19,415 nucleotides of DNA from Burkholderiaceae bacterium. GTDB lineage: Bacteria; Pseudomonadota; Gammaproteobacteria; Burkholderiales; Burkholderiaceae_E. The notes beneath the pieces are model-generated. The model saw nothing but the letters and a program-made list of their open reading frames with translations. It made no database searches and was not told the DNA's origin. Both the position numbers and the translations under genes were made by a program. The stretch covers positions 1-19,415 of the forward strand of contig JADJVQ010000078.1 in assembly GCA_016710525.1 (NCBI GenBank), in the 5' to 3' direction. Below are positions 8,201 through 16,312 of the stretch, one piece after another; position 1 is the first letter of the stretch; every line of letters starts with the position of its first letter.

Positions 8201-9377
8201 TCCGGACCTGCAGCGGCTTCTAGAAAAAGGCTATGCCCTGACCATCGATAGCAATTACTTGGTCGTACGGGACATTCCCTATCTCGATTCCGCGGGGCAA
8301 TTACAGTGGTCGGCGTTCGTGGGGAAGCTGGTTTTGGAGGATCAGACCAGAATTCGCCCAGAAAATCACCAGATCTTTTTTGCGGCGCCGCGCCCGTTTG
8401 GGCTCGACGGTAACGTCGTTCGCGGCTTGGGCGGGGGGGAGGCGACGCTAAGCCTGAGCGAAAGTTGTTCAGACATCATGGTAAAGCAGAGCTTTTCGCA
8501 TAAGCCCAAGGAGAACGGCCAGCTTCGCGACTATCTCGATCACTTCGAAAAGATCGAGAGCTACGTCGCGATGGTATGCGGGCCCGCGATGGCGCGGTTC
8601 GGGGTCAGCCCCTATACTTTTCGCGAATACCAAGAGGAAACGTCAAACTCGGTTTTCAAACTACGCGACACGTTGACCAGCCGGGCCGAGATATCGGATC
8701 TAGCTAAGCTGTTCGAAAATGACGTCATCGCGATCATTGGTCTGGGTGGAAGCGGCGGTTATGTGCTCGACTTCATGGTGAAGACCCCTGTTAGAGAAAT
8801 CCGCGGTTTCGATCCAGATAGCTTTTTCGTGCATAACGCCTTTCGTTCACCAGGTCACCTGAATGTGGAGGAAGGCGCTGAACTACGGCAATCCAAGGCC
8901 GAGGTTTACAGGAAGCGCTACGAAAATTTTCGCCACGGGCTTACCATCAGGCCGCTGTTCATTGACGAGACGTCGGCCGCGGAGCTAGATGGTGTTACCT
9001 TCGCGTTCGTGGCGGTCGACAAAGGAAGCTCGCGCAAGCGCATCATCGACTTGTTAATCGCGAAAAACATTCCGTTCATCGACGTAGGGATGGGCTTGAA
9101 GCGACGTGGTGGGCCGATTAGCGGAACCGTGCGAACAACTTACTTCCCCCGCGACTACGGTCAGATGGTCCGGCGCAAATGCTATGTGCCGGAGACCGAT
9201 CCGCCGGACGACGTTTACAAGAGCAATATCCAAATCGGTGAGCTTAACGCCCTGAATGCTGCATTGGCCGTGCTCCGTTTCAAGCAGATTCGCGGGCTTT
9301 ATGCGGGACCGGAACAGTCGAATCAATTGCTCTTAACGCTGGATAACCTTTCGTTGCTGGTCCCCGATGAAGATTGA
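8175..9377 (+). CDS. E2-like/E1 (ThiF) fusion for ubiquitin-like protein activation
   Basis: A 400-residue two-domain protein. Residues 1-155 resemble the E2-like DUF6791 domain (NYLVVRDIPYLDSAGQLQW, ENHQIFFAAPRPFGLDG, SFSHKP, RDYLDHFEKIESYVAM). Residues 165-400 are a ThiF/MoeB/E1 adenylation domain: the nucleotide loop GLGGSGG (189-195), D213 in GFDPDSF for the ribose, N221 and R224, D282 in FVAVDKGSSRKR, and a C-terminal SNIQIGELNALNAALAVLRF helix. C336 in RRKCYVPE is the only cysteine in the E1 part and so the candidate thioester site. The cysteine expected in the E2 part is absent: the segment reads AAPRPFG where relatives, as I recall, have a Cys. Other E2-part cysteines are C98 and C135. 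The start ATG 8175 has AGGA upstream and overlaps the ubiquitin-like gene; the end overlaps the next gene. Confidence 0.88.
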   Translation: MLKTLASHNPDLQRLLEKGYALTIDSNYLVVRDIPYLDSAGQLQWSAFVGKLVLEDQTRIRPENHQIFFAAPRPFGLDGNVVRGLGGGEATLSLSESCSDIMVKQSFSHKPKENGQLRDYLDHFEKIESYVAMVCGPAMARFGVSPYTFREYQEETSNSVFKLRDTLTSRAEISDLAKLFENDVIAIIGLGGSGGYVLDFMVKTPVREIRGFDPDSFFVHNAFRSPGHLNVEEGAELRQSKAEVYRKRYENFRHGLTIRPLFIDETSAAELDGVTFAFVAVDKGSSRKRIIDLLIAKNIPFIDVGMGLKRRGGPISGTVRTTYFPRDYGQMVRRKCYVPETDPPDDVYKSNIQIGELNALNAALAVLRFKQIRGLYAGPEQSNQLLLTLDNLSLLVPDED

Positions 9378-9762
9378 TCAAATGCGACTAGAACTCGTCG
9401 AGTTCATGCCGTCGGCACTGGAACCGGGCGTGCTCTACGTCTCAAAGAAATATCATACGGCCGCTCATCTGTGTGCCTGTGGCTGCGGCGAGAAGATACG
9501 CACGCAGTTGGGCCCGTTGGGTTGGCAATTCACCAATGGACGCCAAGGCCCCAGCCTCTATCCGTCGATCGGCAACTGGCAAAAGCCATGTCGATCGCAC
9601 TACTACATCAAACGCGGATTTGTAGTTTGGGCGCTCGCCTTGACTGAAGCCGAGGTACTCTATGGACGCAGGGAGGAGATACGGCGTCGCGACGCGTATT
9701 TCCGTGAGCAAAGCCTTGGCTACTGGGCGCGGCTGACGCGTTGGTGGAACGCACGTCGCTAA
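9367..9762 (+). CDS. DUF6527-family protein of ubiquitin-like operon
   Basis: A 131-residue protein starting within the last codons of the E1 gene (11-base overlap). It has the DUF6527 pattern: LEPGVLYVSKKYHTAAHLCA, a H34-x-C36-x-C38-x-C40 cluster, SLYPSIGNWQKPCRSHYYIK with C75 and H78, and a basic, aromatic C-terminal tail ending WARLTRWWNARR. The Cys/His set could hold a zinc ion. DUF6527 proteins repeatedly accompany Multi_ubiq and DUF6791-ThiF genes, so it very probably acts in the same pathway, for example as substrate adaptor or as processing or removing enzyme. Which of these is not decided by the sequence. Confidence 0.85.
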   Translation: MKIDQMRLELVEFMPSALEPGVLYVSKKYHTAAHLCACGCGEKIRTQLGPLGWQFTNGRQGPSLYPSIGNWQKPCRSHYYIKRGFVVWALALTEAEVLYGRREEIRRRDAYFREQSLGYWARLTRWWNARR

Positions 9763-9795
9763 CCGAGATCCCGTATGCGCTGGAAGCATGGATTC

Positions 9796-9854
9796 TGATG
9801 GTCGCACCGACAATTTAGTTAATCAATTTGATGCAGACCATCAAACTAATTTTT
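9796..9854 (+). terminator. Overlapping stem-loops, candidate terminator/attenuator
   Basis: TGATGGTC (9796-9803) can pair with GACCATCA (9836-9843). TTAGTT (9815-9820) can pair with AACTAA (9844-9849), which is followed by TTTTT (9850-9854), a terminator-like layout. The two pairings interleave, so they exclude each other or form a pseudoknot. The element closes the ubiquitin-like operon, 34 bases after the DUF6527 stop. Confidence 0.45.
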
Positions 9855-9925
9855 CTATCAGATATGACGTACGCAATTTATCGCAGGCTTTGCTTCTGTT
9901 TCCATAACCACGAAAGATGCTGATC

Positions 9926-10156
9926 ATGAAGGTATATAAAGACATAAATGGTGACTCTGGGATATCGGCCTACGAATACGGCGATGACTATATAAGGGTT
10001 CGATTTAAAGACGGTAAGACTTACGAATACAGAGCGTCAAAAATCGGGCAAGCACACATTAACGCAATGAAACCACTTGCAGACGCTGGTGATGGGCTTA
10101 ATTCCTACATCATGCGGAACCCCTCCGTAAGAAATGGCTGGTCATCTAAGAGCTAA
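9926..10156 (+). CDS. Small KTSC-like domain protein
   Basis: A 76-residue protein. ATG 9926 is chosen over ATG 9917 because GAAAG (9912-9916) is then correctly spaced. The sequence MKVYKDINGDSGISAYEYGD, YIRVRFKDGKTYEYRAS, INAMKPLADAGDGLNSYIMR resembles short KTSC-like proteins (an alternating strand, FxDGxxYxY, and a GLNSYI-type end). No catalytic motif is seen and the function is unknown. Relatives are often found in mobile or phage-related DNA. It lies 160 bases after the DUF6527 gene, behind the stem-loops, and 37 bases before the DUF2130 gene on the same strand, so it more likely pairs with the latter. Confidence 0.65.
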   Translation: MKVYKDINGDSGISAYEYGDDYIRVRFKDGKTYEYRASKIGQAHINAMKPLADAGDGLNSYIMRNPSVRNGWSSKS

Positions 10157-10193
10157 TCTTTTCTCCTCGTGCGTATAGGCAAGGTAATTAGAC

Positions 10194-11393
10194 ATGCATG
10201 AAATCATCTGCCCGCACTGCGGGAAGGCATTTAAGATCGACGAGGCTGGGTACGCGGCCATCCTGAAGCAGGTTCGCGACAAGGACTTCGAAAGGCAACT
10301 GCACGAGCGAATGGAATTGGCCCAGCAGGACAAGCTGAATGCTGTCGAACTAGCCACGACTAGACTCGCCAGTGAACTGCAGAGGGCTGCCGCGATGAAG
10401 GACACCGTGATACAGGAGCTGAAGGCCAGACTTGATGCCGGTATTGTCGCGCAGAAGCTGGCGGTCACTGAGGCAGTTAGTGCGGTCGAGAAGGAGCGCG
10501 ACGAACTAAAGAATTGCCTCGAGCGAACCGAGCTAGAAAAGCAGCTCGCTGAGAAGTCGCTCAAGGACAAGTACGAAACGCAGATCAAGGATCGCGATGA
10601 CGCGATCGAGCGCCTCCGGGATATGAAGGTACGCCTGTCGACCAAGATGGTTGGCGAAACCCTCGAGCAGCACTGCGAGACCGAGTTCAACCGCATTCGA
10701 GCGACGGCGTTTCCGAGGGCATATTTTGAGAAGGACAACGACGCGCGGACTGGCAGTAAGGGCGACTACATCTTTCGCGACTCGGATGAGGCTGGCACCG
10801 AGATTGTATCGATCATGTTCGAAATGAAGAACGAGGGCGATCGCACAACCACGAAAAACAAGAATGAAGACTTCCTGAAGGAACTCGACAAGAATCGGAC
10901 CGAGAAGGGGTGCGAGTACGCGGTTCTGGTCTCCCTGCTCGAGCCCGACAGTGAGCTCTACAACACCGGGATCGTCGACGTGTTCCACCGTTACCCGAAG
11001 ATGTACATCGTCCGACCGCAGTTCTTTCTTCCAATCATCACGCTGCTGCGGAATGCAGCGATGAACTCGCTCAAGTACAAGTCGGAGCTTGCGCTCGTGA
11101 AGGCGCAGAACATCGACATCACGAACTTCGAAAGCGAGCTTGAGACGTTTAAGACCGCATTCGGGAAGAACTACGACCTTGCCTCCAGGCACTTCCTAAC
11201 TGCGATCGAAGAGATCGACAAGTCGATCGATCACCTGCAGAAGACGAAGGATGCTTTGCTCGGCACCAATCGGAACCTTCGTCTTGCGAACGACAAGGCC
11301 CAGGATGTCACGATCAAAAAGCTGACGCGGGGAAACCCGACGATGGCAGGCAAGTTTTCCGAACTCAAAGAACATGGTCCGTCAGAGAGCTGA
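10194..11393 (+). CDS. DUF2130-family protein with PD-(D/E)xK-like nuclease signature
   Basis: A 399-residue protein with AAGG about nine bases before ATG. The N-terminus MHEIICPHCGKAF has one CxxC knuckle. Residues 25-150 are a long, highly charged coiled coil. Residues 152-260 form the DUF2130 core: KMVGETLEQHCETEFNRIRA, GSKGDYIF with D191, and ISIMFEMKNE-like text with E210-x-K212, which fits the D...ExK active site of restriction-like nucleases. After PKMYIVRPQFFLPIITLLRN comes a second helical stretch to the end. The family is mostly uncharacterised; a DNA-cleaving role is predicted from the fold signature, and the surrounding defence genes agree with it. A coiled coil before the nuclease-like core suggests a dimer or a partner. 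Confidence 0.85.
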   Translation: MHEIICPHCGKAFKIDEAGYAAILKQVRDKDFERQLHERMELAQQDKLNAVELATTRLASELQRAAAMKDTVIQELKARLDAGIVAQKLAVTEAVSAVEKERDELKNCLERTELEKQLAEKSLKDKYETQIKDRDDAIERLRDMKVRLSTKMVGETLEQHCETEFNRIRATAFPRAYFEKDNDARTGSKGDYIFRDSDEAGTEIVSIMFEMKNEGDRTTTKNKNEDFLKELDKNRTEKGCEYAVLVSLLEPDSELYNTGIVDVFHRYPKMYIVRPQFFLPIITLLRNAAMNSLKYKSELALVKAQNIDITNFESELETFKTAFGKNYDLASRHFLTAIEEIDKSIDHLQKTKDALLGTNRNLRLANDKAQDVTIKKLTRGNPTMAGKFSELKEHGPSES

Positions 11394-11590
11394 CCTTCGG
11401 CATTGCGAAGCTTCAATGGTCAGCAGTCTGCTTCAATGCTGCCGTCCGACTTGAAGCTCTCAAACCGTAGCAATAGCCGAGTACCAGTCGCTCGAATTGA
11501 AGTCAGAAGCGAGGCAATGCAATCATCAGGCCGGCCTCAGCCCCAGTCTCCCCCTAGCCTCCCCCACCGCCGGCCGCCGCCCGGATTAAA

Positions 11591-11616
11591 CGGGTCAGGG
11601 TGATTTGACTTTGTGA
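11591..11616 (+). repeat. GGGTCAG-type repeat, left copy
   Basis: The motif GGGTCAGGGTGATTTGACTT (from 11592) nearly repeats at 18583-18607 with the same orientation. Similar sequences, as I recall, occur as dispersed REP-like elements in proteobacteria, but no transposase gene is present here. It lies 100 bases before border repeat copy B. Confidence 0.55.
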
Positions 11617-11685
11617 AATGGCTCTGGCCGCATTGGATTTAAGCAAAGGCCCGCGCCGTTCGGTGCAGACTTTTGTTTTGCCGCG

Positions 11686-11717
11686 CCTGAGAAAGTCGGC
11701 TCTGGTGGTACGGCGGT
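11686..11717 (+). repeat. Module-border repeat, copy B
   Basis: CCTGAGAAAGTCGGC (from 11686) continues to TCTGGTGGTACGGCGG. It differs from copy A by one base over the central 20, and shares CCTGA(G)AAAGTCGGC and TACGGCG with copy C. It sits 44 bases beyond the hsdR stop, on the left border of the restriction block. Confidence 0.6.
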
Positions 11718-11760
11718 TGTTCGGCCAAAGTAGCAGCCATCTTCAAGCTGCCAAAAAGAA

Positions 11761-14700
11761 TCAAGCCACCCACTTCCGGCCATGGCTCGCGTAGTCGATC
11801 ATCAGGTAGAACACGTTGTCGCATTTCTCCCGGAACAGCACCCGGTCGTAGCTTTCCGGCAGCTTGGCGTCCAGCACCTGCTCGACGGCGGAACGCACCA
11901 ACTTCTTGGTCTGCGTATCCTTGTACCAATCCTGCACCAGCACCTTGGGCTGCTCTTCCAGCAAGCGATGCAGCAGGGACTTGGCAGCCAGCCTGACCTT
12001 TTGTGTCTCTTCTTGCGTCATTTTGTCTTTCGTCAGCAAGTCGAAGATTTCCAGCTCATCTTCAGTCAGCCCCTCGCGAATAGCCCGCTCATCCTCTGCG
12101 TGCAGATCCTCGGTGAACTTCATCAGGTCTTCGTAATAGTTCTCCGTGGAAGAACCACCGGAATTGTAGGTATCGATGATCTGCTGCAAGCGCTGGGCAA
12201 AGTCGGTACGCGTCGCATTCTGTTGCAACATTAACTCCAGCTTGTGCTGCAGGAAGGCGCGCAGGTCGGCGATCTCGATGTGCTTATAAGTTGCCTGTTT
12301 GAATTCCTCGCGCAATTTGTCGAAGTTGATCTTGCTTAGGTCCCAGGTCTTGCCCTTCTTGATGATCTGATATTCCGCACTGTATTGCCGCGCCTTGAAT
12401 GCCTCGGCGTCGTTCACCACCACGCTCTCGTCGAGCAGCTCGGCAATCCTCAGGCTGATCGCGTCGATGTCCTTCTGCTCGATCAGGCTGTCAATCACGC
12501 CGCGCAAATACTGGAATGCAGCGACTTCACGCACCCGGTCCTGTTTGCCGCGCCCCATGATCTCCGGCTTGCATGCCTCGTACAGCGAAGTAATGGTGTT
12601 CTCATACACATTGAAAGCTTTGCGCCATTCGTCGTTTGCCAGCAAGGTGTCGGCGAATACATTGAACAGGCCGATGTTCTTGAAAACATCTTCACCGCCC
12701 AGCACCTCGCGCAAGGCAACTTCCTTCTCGTGGCAGAACGCCAGACCCTGTTCCACCGCATCGTCCAGCAAGCGGAACAACTCCGACTTTTCCCTGACAG
12801 GAGGATCGATCTCGTCGCCGCCTTGCGCGTAGTCCTTCAGCGCCAGCTTCATGCTGCGGAACACGTTGTAGTAATCCACGATTTCGCCGTTGCGCTTCTC
12901 GACCCCGTTGATCTTCCACGACGTAACACGGTTGGCGCGGGCGATGGTCTGCATCAGGGTATGCCCCTGCATCGGCTTGTCGAGATACAGCGTCGACAGC
13001 GTGGGCGCATCAAAACCCGTCAGCCACATGGCGCAGACGAACACCAGTTGCAGCGGATGTTCCGGGTCCTTGAAGTTGTACTCGATGTCGTGCCCATGCG
13101 CATCCAGCCGGTTCATGCGCTCGCGGTGCGGCTTGATGTCCAGCTTCTGTGCGGCGAATTTCTGTACTTCGTCCGCGTCTTCGCTGATGACCACTGCCAT
13201 TTCGACAGAGTGCATGTAGGCGACGATCTTCTTCAGCCGCGCTTTCTCGATGTCGTTGGTCGATTTGCCGATGCGCCCCACCAGTTCCTTCAGGGCGGCT
13301 TTCCACTGCGCCTGCACCTTGTCGTACATCTTCACGGCGGTGAATTTGTCCACCGCCACCAGCAGCCCCTTGCCCAGATAGCCGCGCCGGGGGAAGTGAT
13401 AGACGATGTCCCGCGCGATCTTCTCCAGCCGGTCATCGCGCTTGATGACTTCCACCTCCGTGGCAAAGCGTTTTTCCAGCTTGGCCTGCTGCGCCTCGTC
13501 CAGATTCTCGTCCTCCAGAATCTCGTAGAACTCCTCGCTCAGCCCCTCGTTCTGGATCAGCACCTCCGGCACGCGCTTCTCGTAAAACAGCGGCACCGTC
13601 GCGCCATCGTCCATGGACTGCTGGAAGTTGTATTCCGACACGTAGCCACCGAACCACGCATTGGTCTTGCGTTCGCGCCCGAGCAGCGGCGTGCCGGTAA
13701 AGGCCAGGTATTGCGCTTTGGGCAAGCCCTTGCGCATGTTCTCCGCCAGCGACTTGTATTGCGTGCGGTGCGCTTCGTCCACGATCACGATGATGTCGTT
13801 GCGCGCCGAAAGCTCGGGATAGGTCCGACCCTTGTCCCAGCGGAATTTCTGGATCAGGGTGAACACCAGGCGCTTGTTCTGCCCGAGGAATTTGCGCATC
13901 TCCTCGCTGTTCTTGGGTTGTGCGGCTTCGGCCTCGGTCACGGTGTTGGTATGGAGGAAGTTGCGGTAGATCTGGCCGTCCAGATCGTCGCGGTCGGTCA
14001 CCACCACAAAGGTGAAATTGCCGGTCTGTTTGCGGAAGATCTTGCGGGCGTAGAAAATCATCGAGAAGCTCTTGCCCGAGCCCTGCGTGTGCCAGAACAC
14101 GCCGAGCTTGCCGGCCAACTCCTCGCGCCTGAGGAAGTTCTCGTAGGCGCGGTTCACGCCGATGAACTGATGGTTCTGCGCGATGATCTTCTGGCTGCCC
14201 TTGTAGTAGAGGATGAAGTTCTCCACATAATCGAGCAGCCGGCGCCGGGGCAGCAGGCCCTCGATCACGCCTTCCAGGCTGGTACCGTTCTTGCGAATCG
14301 CGGCGCGGTCGATCTTCTGCTTCTCGTCATCCGCGCGCAGCCAGTTGAAGAAGTGCTCCCACTCCGCCGTGATACTGCCCACCTTGGTCTCAATGGCGTT
14401 GGACAGCACGCAAAAGGCATTGGTCAGGAAAAGCTGCGGAATCTCCGCCTTGTAGGTCGTCAGGTTGTCGTCATAGGCGTTACGGAGCTTGACGTTCGAA
14501 TTCTTCAGCTCGATGAACACCAGCGGAATGCCGTTGACGTAAAGCAGCACATCCGGCCGGCGGAAGCCGCGCTCGCCCTTGATCCAGAGCTGGGTGACGG
14601 CCAGGTAGCGGTTGTTCTTCTGCTCGTTGAAATCCAGCAGCCGTAGGCGCTCCTGTTGCCTGTTTCCCTGGGCATTGTCGAATTCCACCGGTATGCCGTC

Positions 14701-14997
14701 GCGCAGCAGTCCGTAGATTTCGCGGTTCGCGGCGATCAGCGTCATCGCCTGCCGCCGGTCGAGCAGTTTCTCTAGCGCATCCTCGATGGCTGGCTGCGGG
14801 ATGTCCGGGTTCAGGAGGATTGCAGATTCCCTCACCCGATCCACCATAATCACATCGCGCTTGTCGGCGCGGCTGGAACCGTCATTCAGGTTTTCCGCAT
14901 TCTCCGTGTAGCAGTCGAGCGTATCGAAGCCGTGCAGGTGCTGGAGCTTCTGCACCAGCGCCTGCTCGATCTGGTCTTCGGAAATGAAGTTAGGCAT
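11761..14997 (-). CDS. hsdR: Type I restriction enzyme, HsdR (R) subunit
   Basis: A 1078-residue motor and nuclease subunit that, with HsdM and HsdS, translocates and cuts unmodified DNA. Near the N-terminus is the PD-(D/E)xK nuclease: D149 in RRPDVLLYVNG and E163-x-K165 in VFIELKNS. The SF2 helicase core follows: HTQGSGKS (303-310, Walker A), VVTDRDDLDGQIYRNF, VDEAHRTQ (407-410 DEAH), FTGTP (433-437), CAMWLTGFDAPT (661-666) and MQTIARANRV (motif VI, about 682-691). A long helical C-terminal part resembles the domain found at the end of many HsdR proteins. The length and all motifs are intact, with no frameshift. ATG 14997 follows the hsdS stop after 10 bases, so the genes are co-transcribed. 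It ends at 11761 close to border repeat B. Confidence 0.95.
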   Translation of the reverse strand: MPNFISEDQIEQALVQKLQHLHGFDTLDCYTENAENLNDGSSRADKRDVIMVDRVRESAILLNPDIPQPAIEDALEKLLDRRQAMTLIAANREIYGLLRDGIPVEFDNAQGNRQQERLRLLDFNEQKNNRYLAVTQLWIKGERGFRRPDVLLYVNGIPLVFIELKNSNVKLRNAYDDNLTTYKAEIPQLFLTNAFCVLSNAIETKVGSITAEWEHFFNWLRADDEKQKIDRAAIRKNGTSLEGVIEGLLPRRRLLDYVENFILYYKGSQKIIAQNHQFIGVNRAYENFLRREELAGKLGVFWHTQGSGKSFSMIFYARKIFRKQTGNFTFVVVTDRDDLDGQIYRNFLHTNTVTEAEAAQPKNSEEMRKFLGQNKRLVFTLIQKFRWDKGRTYPELSARNDIIVIVDEAHRTQYKSLAENMRKGLPKAQYLAFTGTPLLGRERKTNAWFGGYVSEYNFQQSMDDGATVPLFYEKRVPEVLIQNEGLSEEFYEILEDENLDEAQQAKLEKRFATEVEVIKRDDRLEKIARDIVYHFPRRGYLGKGLLVAVDKFTAVKMYDKVQAQWKAALKELVGRIGKSTNDIEKARLKKIVAYMHSVEMAVVISEDADEVQKFAAQKLDIKPHRERMNRLDAHGHDIEYNFKDPEHPLQLVFVCAMWLTGFDAPTLSTLYLDKPMQGHTLMQTIARANRVTSWKINGVEKRNGEIVDYYNVFRSMKLALKDYAQGGDEIDPPVREKSELFRLLDDAVEQGLAFCHEKEVALREVLGGEDVFKNIGLFNVFADTLLANDEWRKAFNVYENTITSLYEACKPEIMGRGKQDRVREVAAFQYLRGVIDSLIEQKDIDAISLRIAELLDESVVVNDAEAFKARQYSAEYQIIKKGKTWDLSKINFDKLREEFKQATYKHIEIADLRAFLQHKLELMLQQNATRTDFAQRLQQIIDTYNSGGSSTENYYEDLMKFTEDLHAEDERAIREGLTEDELEIFDLLTKDKMTQEETQKVRLAAKSLLHRLLEEQPKVLVQDWYKDTQTKKLVRSAVEQVLDAKLPESYDRVLFREKCDNVFYLMIDYASHGRKWVA

Positions 14998-15007
14998 GAA
15001 CGGCTAC

Positions 15008-16312
15008 TTAGGGTCCAACTCGTTCCACCATGCTGGGCGGAAACCGGATATCGAGATTGCTAACTGAGAGCTTGGCAGAAACGAGGCGCGGGAGGAGTGC
15101 GTCGCGCATTTTCATCAAATGGCCGTTGGACTCACCCAGCGCGTCTATTTCCGCATATATAGGTTCAACTATCTCCGCAAATCGATTCTGAAGTTGTTCA
15201 GTTGGAATGACGATTTTCTGCTGCGGTATTAGATCTGGCTTCAAATGCAAAACGTTCGCGCCATTGGCAAACTCTTTGATGAAATTGGCGAAACCTGAAT
15301 GCCTCATGTACGCATACAAAAAGGTCTTGTTAATGTTCTTTGGGACGAGCTTTACAGTATCAAGTGAGATGACTGCGCCTTTCTTCCCCAAATTGGGCAT
15401 ACGCGCGACTCGACCAACAACGGCACGGTCTTGGGTCATGTCCGTAACGGCCATCACGACATCATTCTGGCGAACTACCTGTTCTGGCTTGTATCGTCCC
15501 GAATAATATTTCAATCCATCTTCGCGGTAGCCTCCACCGCGATTAAAGGATTTTAGATTGACGAAGGGCATGTGCTCTGTGTCTTCAGTCAGTTCTTCGC
15601 CTGCATAGGATTTGCCTTTCACCAAACCAAAAAATGTCGCCCCTTTATCAAAGCTCCATCCTTCCGGCACCCCTTTAATCACCTTCACCTTGCCATACCC
15701 GGCGAATCGCAAGCGGACAAACCATTCGCGGTAGAGTTCCTCTGCTATTGCTTCCAGTAGTGCGATGCGCTGCTGATTATTCTCGATCAGATCGTCATAC
15801 GCCGAAAGAATCGCTGCGGCCTTTTTCTGGACATCGAGAGGCGGGTACAAAACCTTAAGCTTTGCCAAGTCCGATCCTCGAATACCAGCGGCCGACACTT
15901 GATTTACTAAGGTCTGGATTGCGCCATAGCCCGTTCCTGACTTGAAGAAGTAAAAATAGAAAAGCGGATCACATTGAGATGGGTCGAGACGGACGCGAAT
16001 AAGATGTGACTCAAATGTCGTAGGCACCTCCACCTTCAGGGCAATGCAGCACTTTCCAGCTCCCTCGGCAACCAAAGATTGGCGCGCGAATAGTAGATCC
16101 AGTGGCAAGACGTTGAACGTCGCTTTTTCGTCCTCACTGAGCTTAACTCGCTCCATGTCGGGGTCAAACAATCTTGGATAGGCGAATAGCTCACCCATGT
16201 TGATCATCTTGTATCCCGTTCCACGTACAGCACCTGGTCGAGTAATTCCATTGCGCGATGGAGCAAGATACAAGTCTCCAAAGCGCTTCAATGGCCAAGG
16301 ACAGCCGCTCAT
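15008..16312 (-). CDS. hsdS: Type I restriction enzyme, HsdS specificity subunit
   Basis: A 434-residue DNA-recognition subunit with the usual two target-recognition domains. TRD1 covers about 1-155, followed by the first conserved helix (KAAAILSAYDDLIENNQQRI, EELYREWFVRLRFAGY). TRD2 covers about 215-375, followed by the second conserved region ending LLPRLVSAKLSV. The size is full-length, with no sign of a half-subunit or of inverted repeats for shuffling. The start ATG shares ATGA with the hsdM stop (16312-16309). Its base composition is visibly lower in GC in parts than hsdM and hsdR, as is common because specificity genes are exchanged between strains. The recognition sequence cannot be read off. 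Confidence 0.93.
   Translation of the reverse strand: MSGCPWPLKRFGDLYLAPSRNGITRPGAVRGTGYKMINMGELFAYPRLFDPDMERVKLSEDEKATFNVLPLDLLFARQSLVAEGAGKCCIALKVEVPTTFESHLIRVRLDPSQCDPLFYFYFFKSGTGYGAIQTLVNQVSAAGIRGSDLAKLKVLYPPLDVQKKAAAILSAYDDLIENNQQRIALLEAIAEELYREWFVRLRFAGYGKVKVIKGVPEGWSFDKGATFFGLVKGKSYAGEELTEDTEHMPFVNLKSFNRGGGYREDGLKYYSGRYKPEQVVRQNDVVMAVTDMTQDRAVVGRVARMPNLGKKGAVISLDTVKLVPKNINKTFLYAYMRHSGFANFIKEFANGANVLHLKPDLIPQQKIVIPTEQLQNRFAEIVEPIYAEIDALGESNGHLMKMRDALLPRLVSAKLSVSNLDIRFPPSMVERVGP

Larger units (their letters stand above)
11394..11760. other. Gene-free border region between DUF2130 gene and hsdR
   Basis: No credible gene is seen in these 367 bases. It holds GAAGCTTC (a palindrome near 11407), a C-rich, A-poor stretch near 11540-11583 containing GGCCGGCC and GCCGGC, and the two repeat motifs annotated separately. 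Both neighbouring genes end here, so it is a convergent terminator region, but I see no clear hairpin with a T run. Confidence 0.6.

Noticed and set aside
9796..9854. An integron attC site.
   Set aside because: The arms lack the RYYYAAC/GTTRRRY ends, and no integrase is present.
10142..11192. Long minus-strand frames opposite the DUF2130 gene.
   Set aside because: They are Ser/Arg- or Leu/Val-rich shadows without motifs, while the plus-strand gene has a ribosome site and family motifs.
11394..11760. A transposase or RAYT gene for the GGGTCAG-type repeats.
   Set aside because: No reading frame with a transposase motif is present here or elsewhere in the window.
12385..14646. A 753-codon open frame on the plus strand.
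   Set aside because: It is antisense to the intact hsdR gene with all its motifs; the product is a low-complexity His/Leu/Gln-rich shadow with no recognisable domain.
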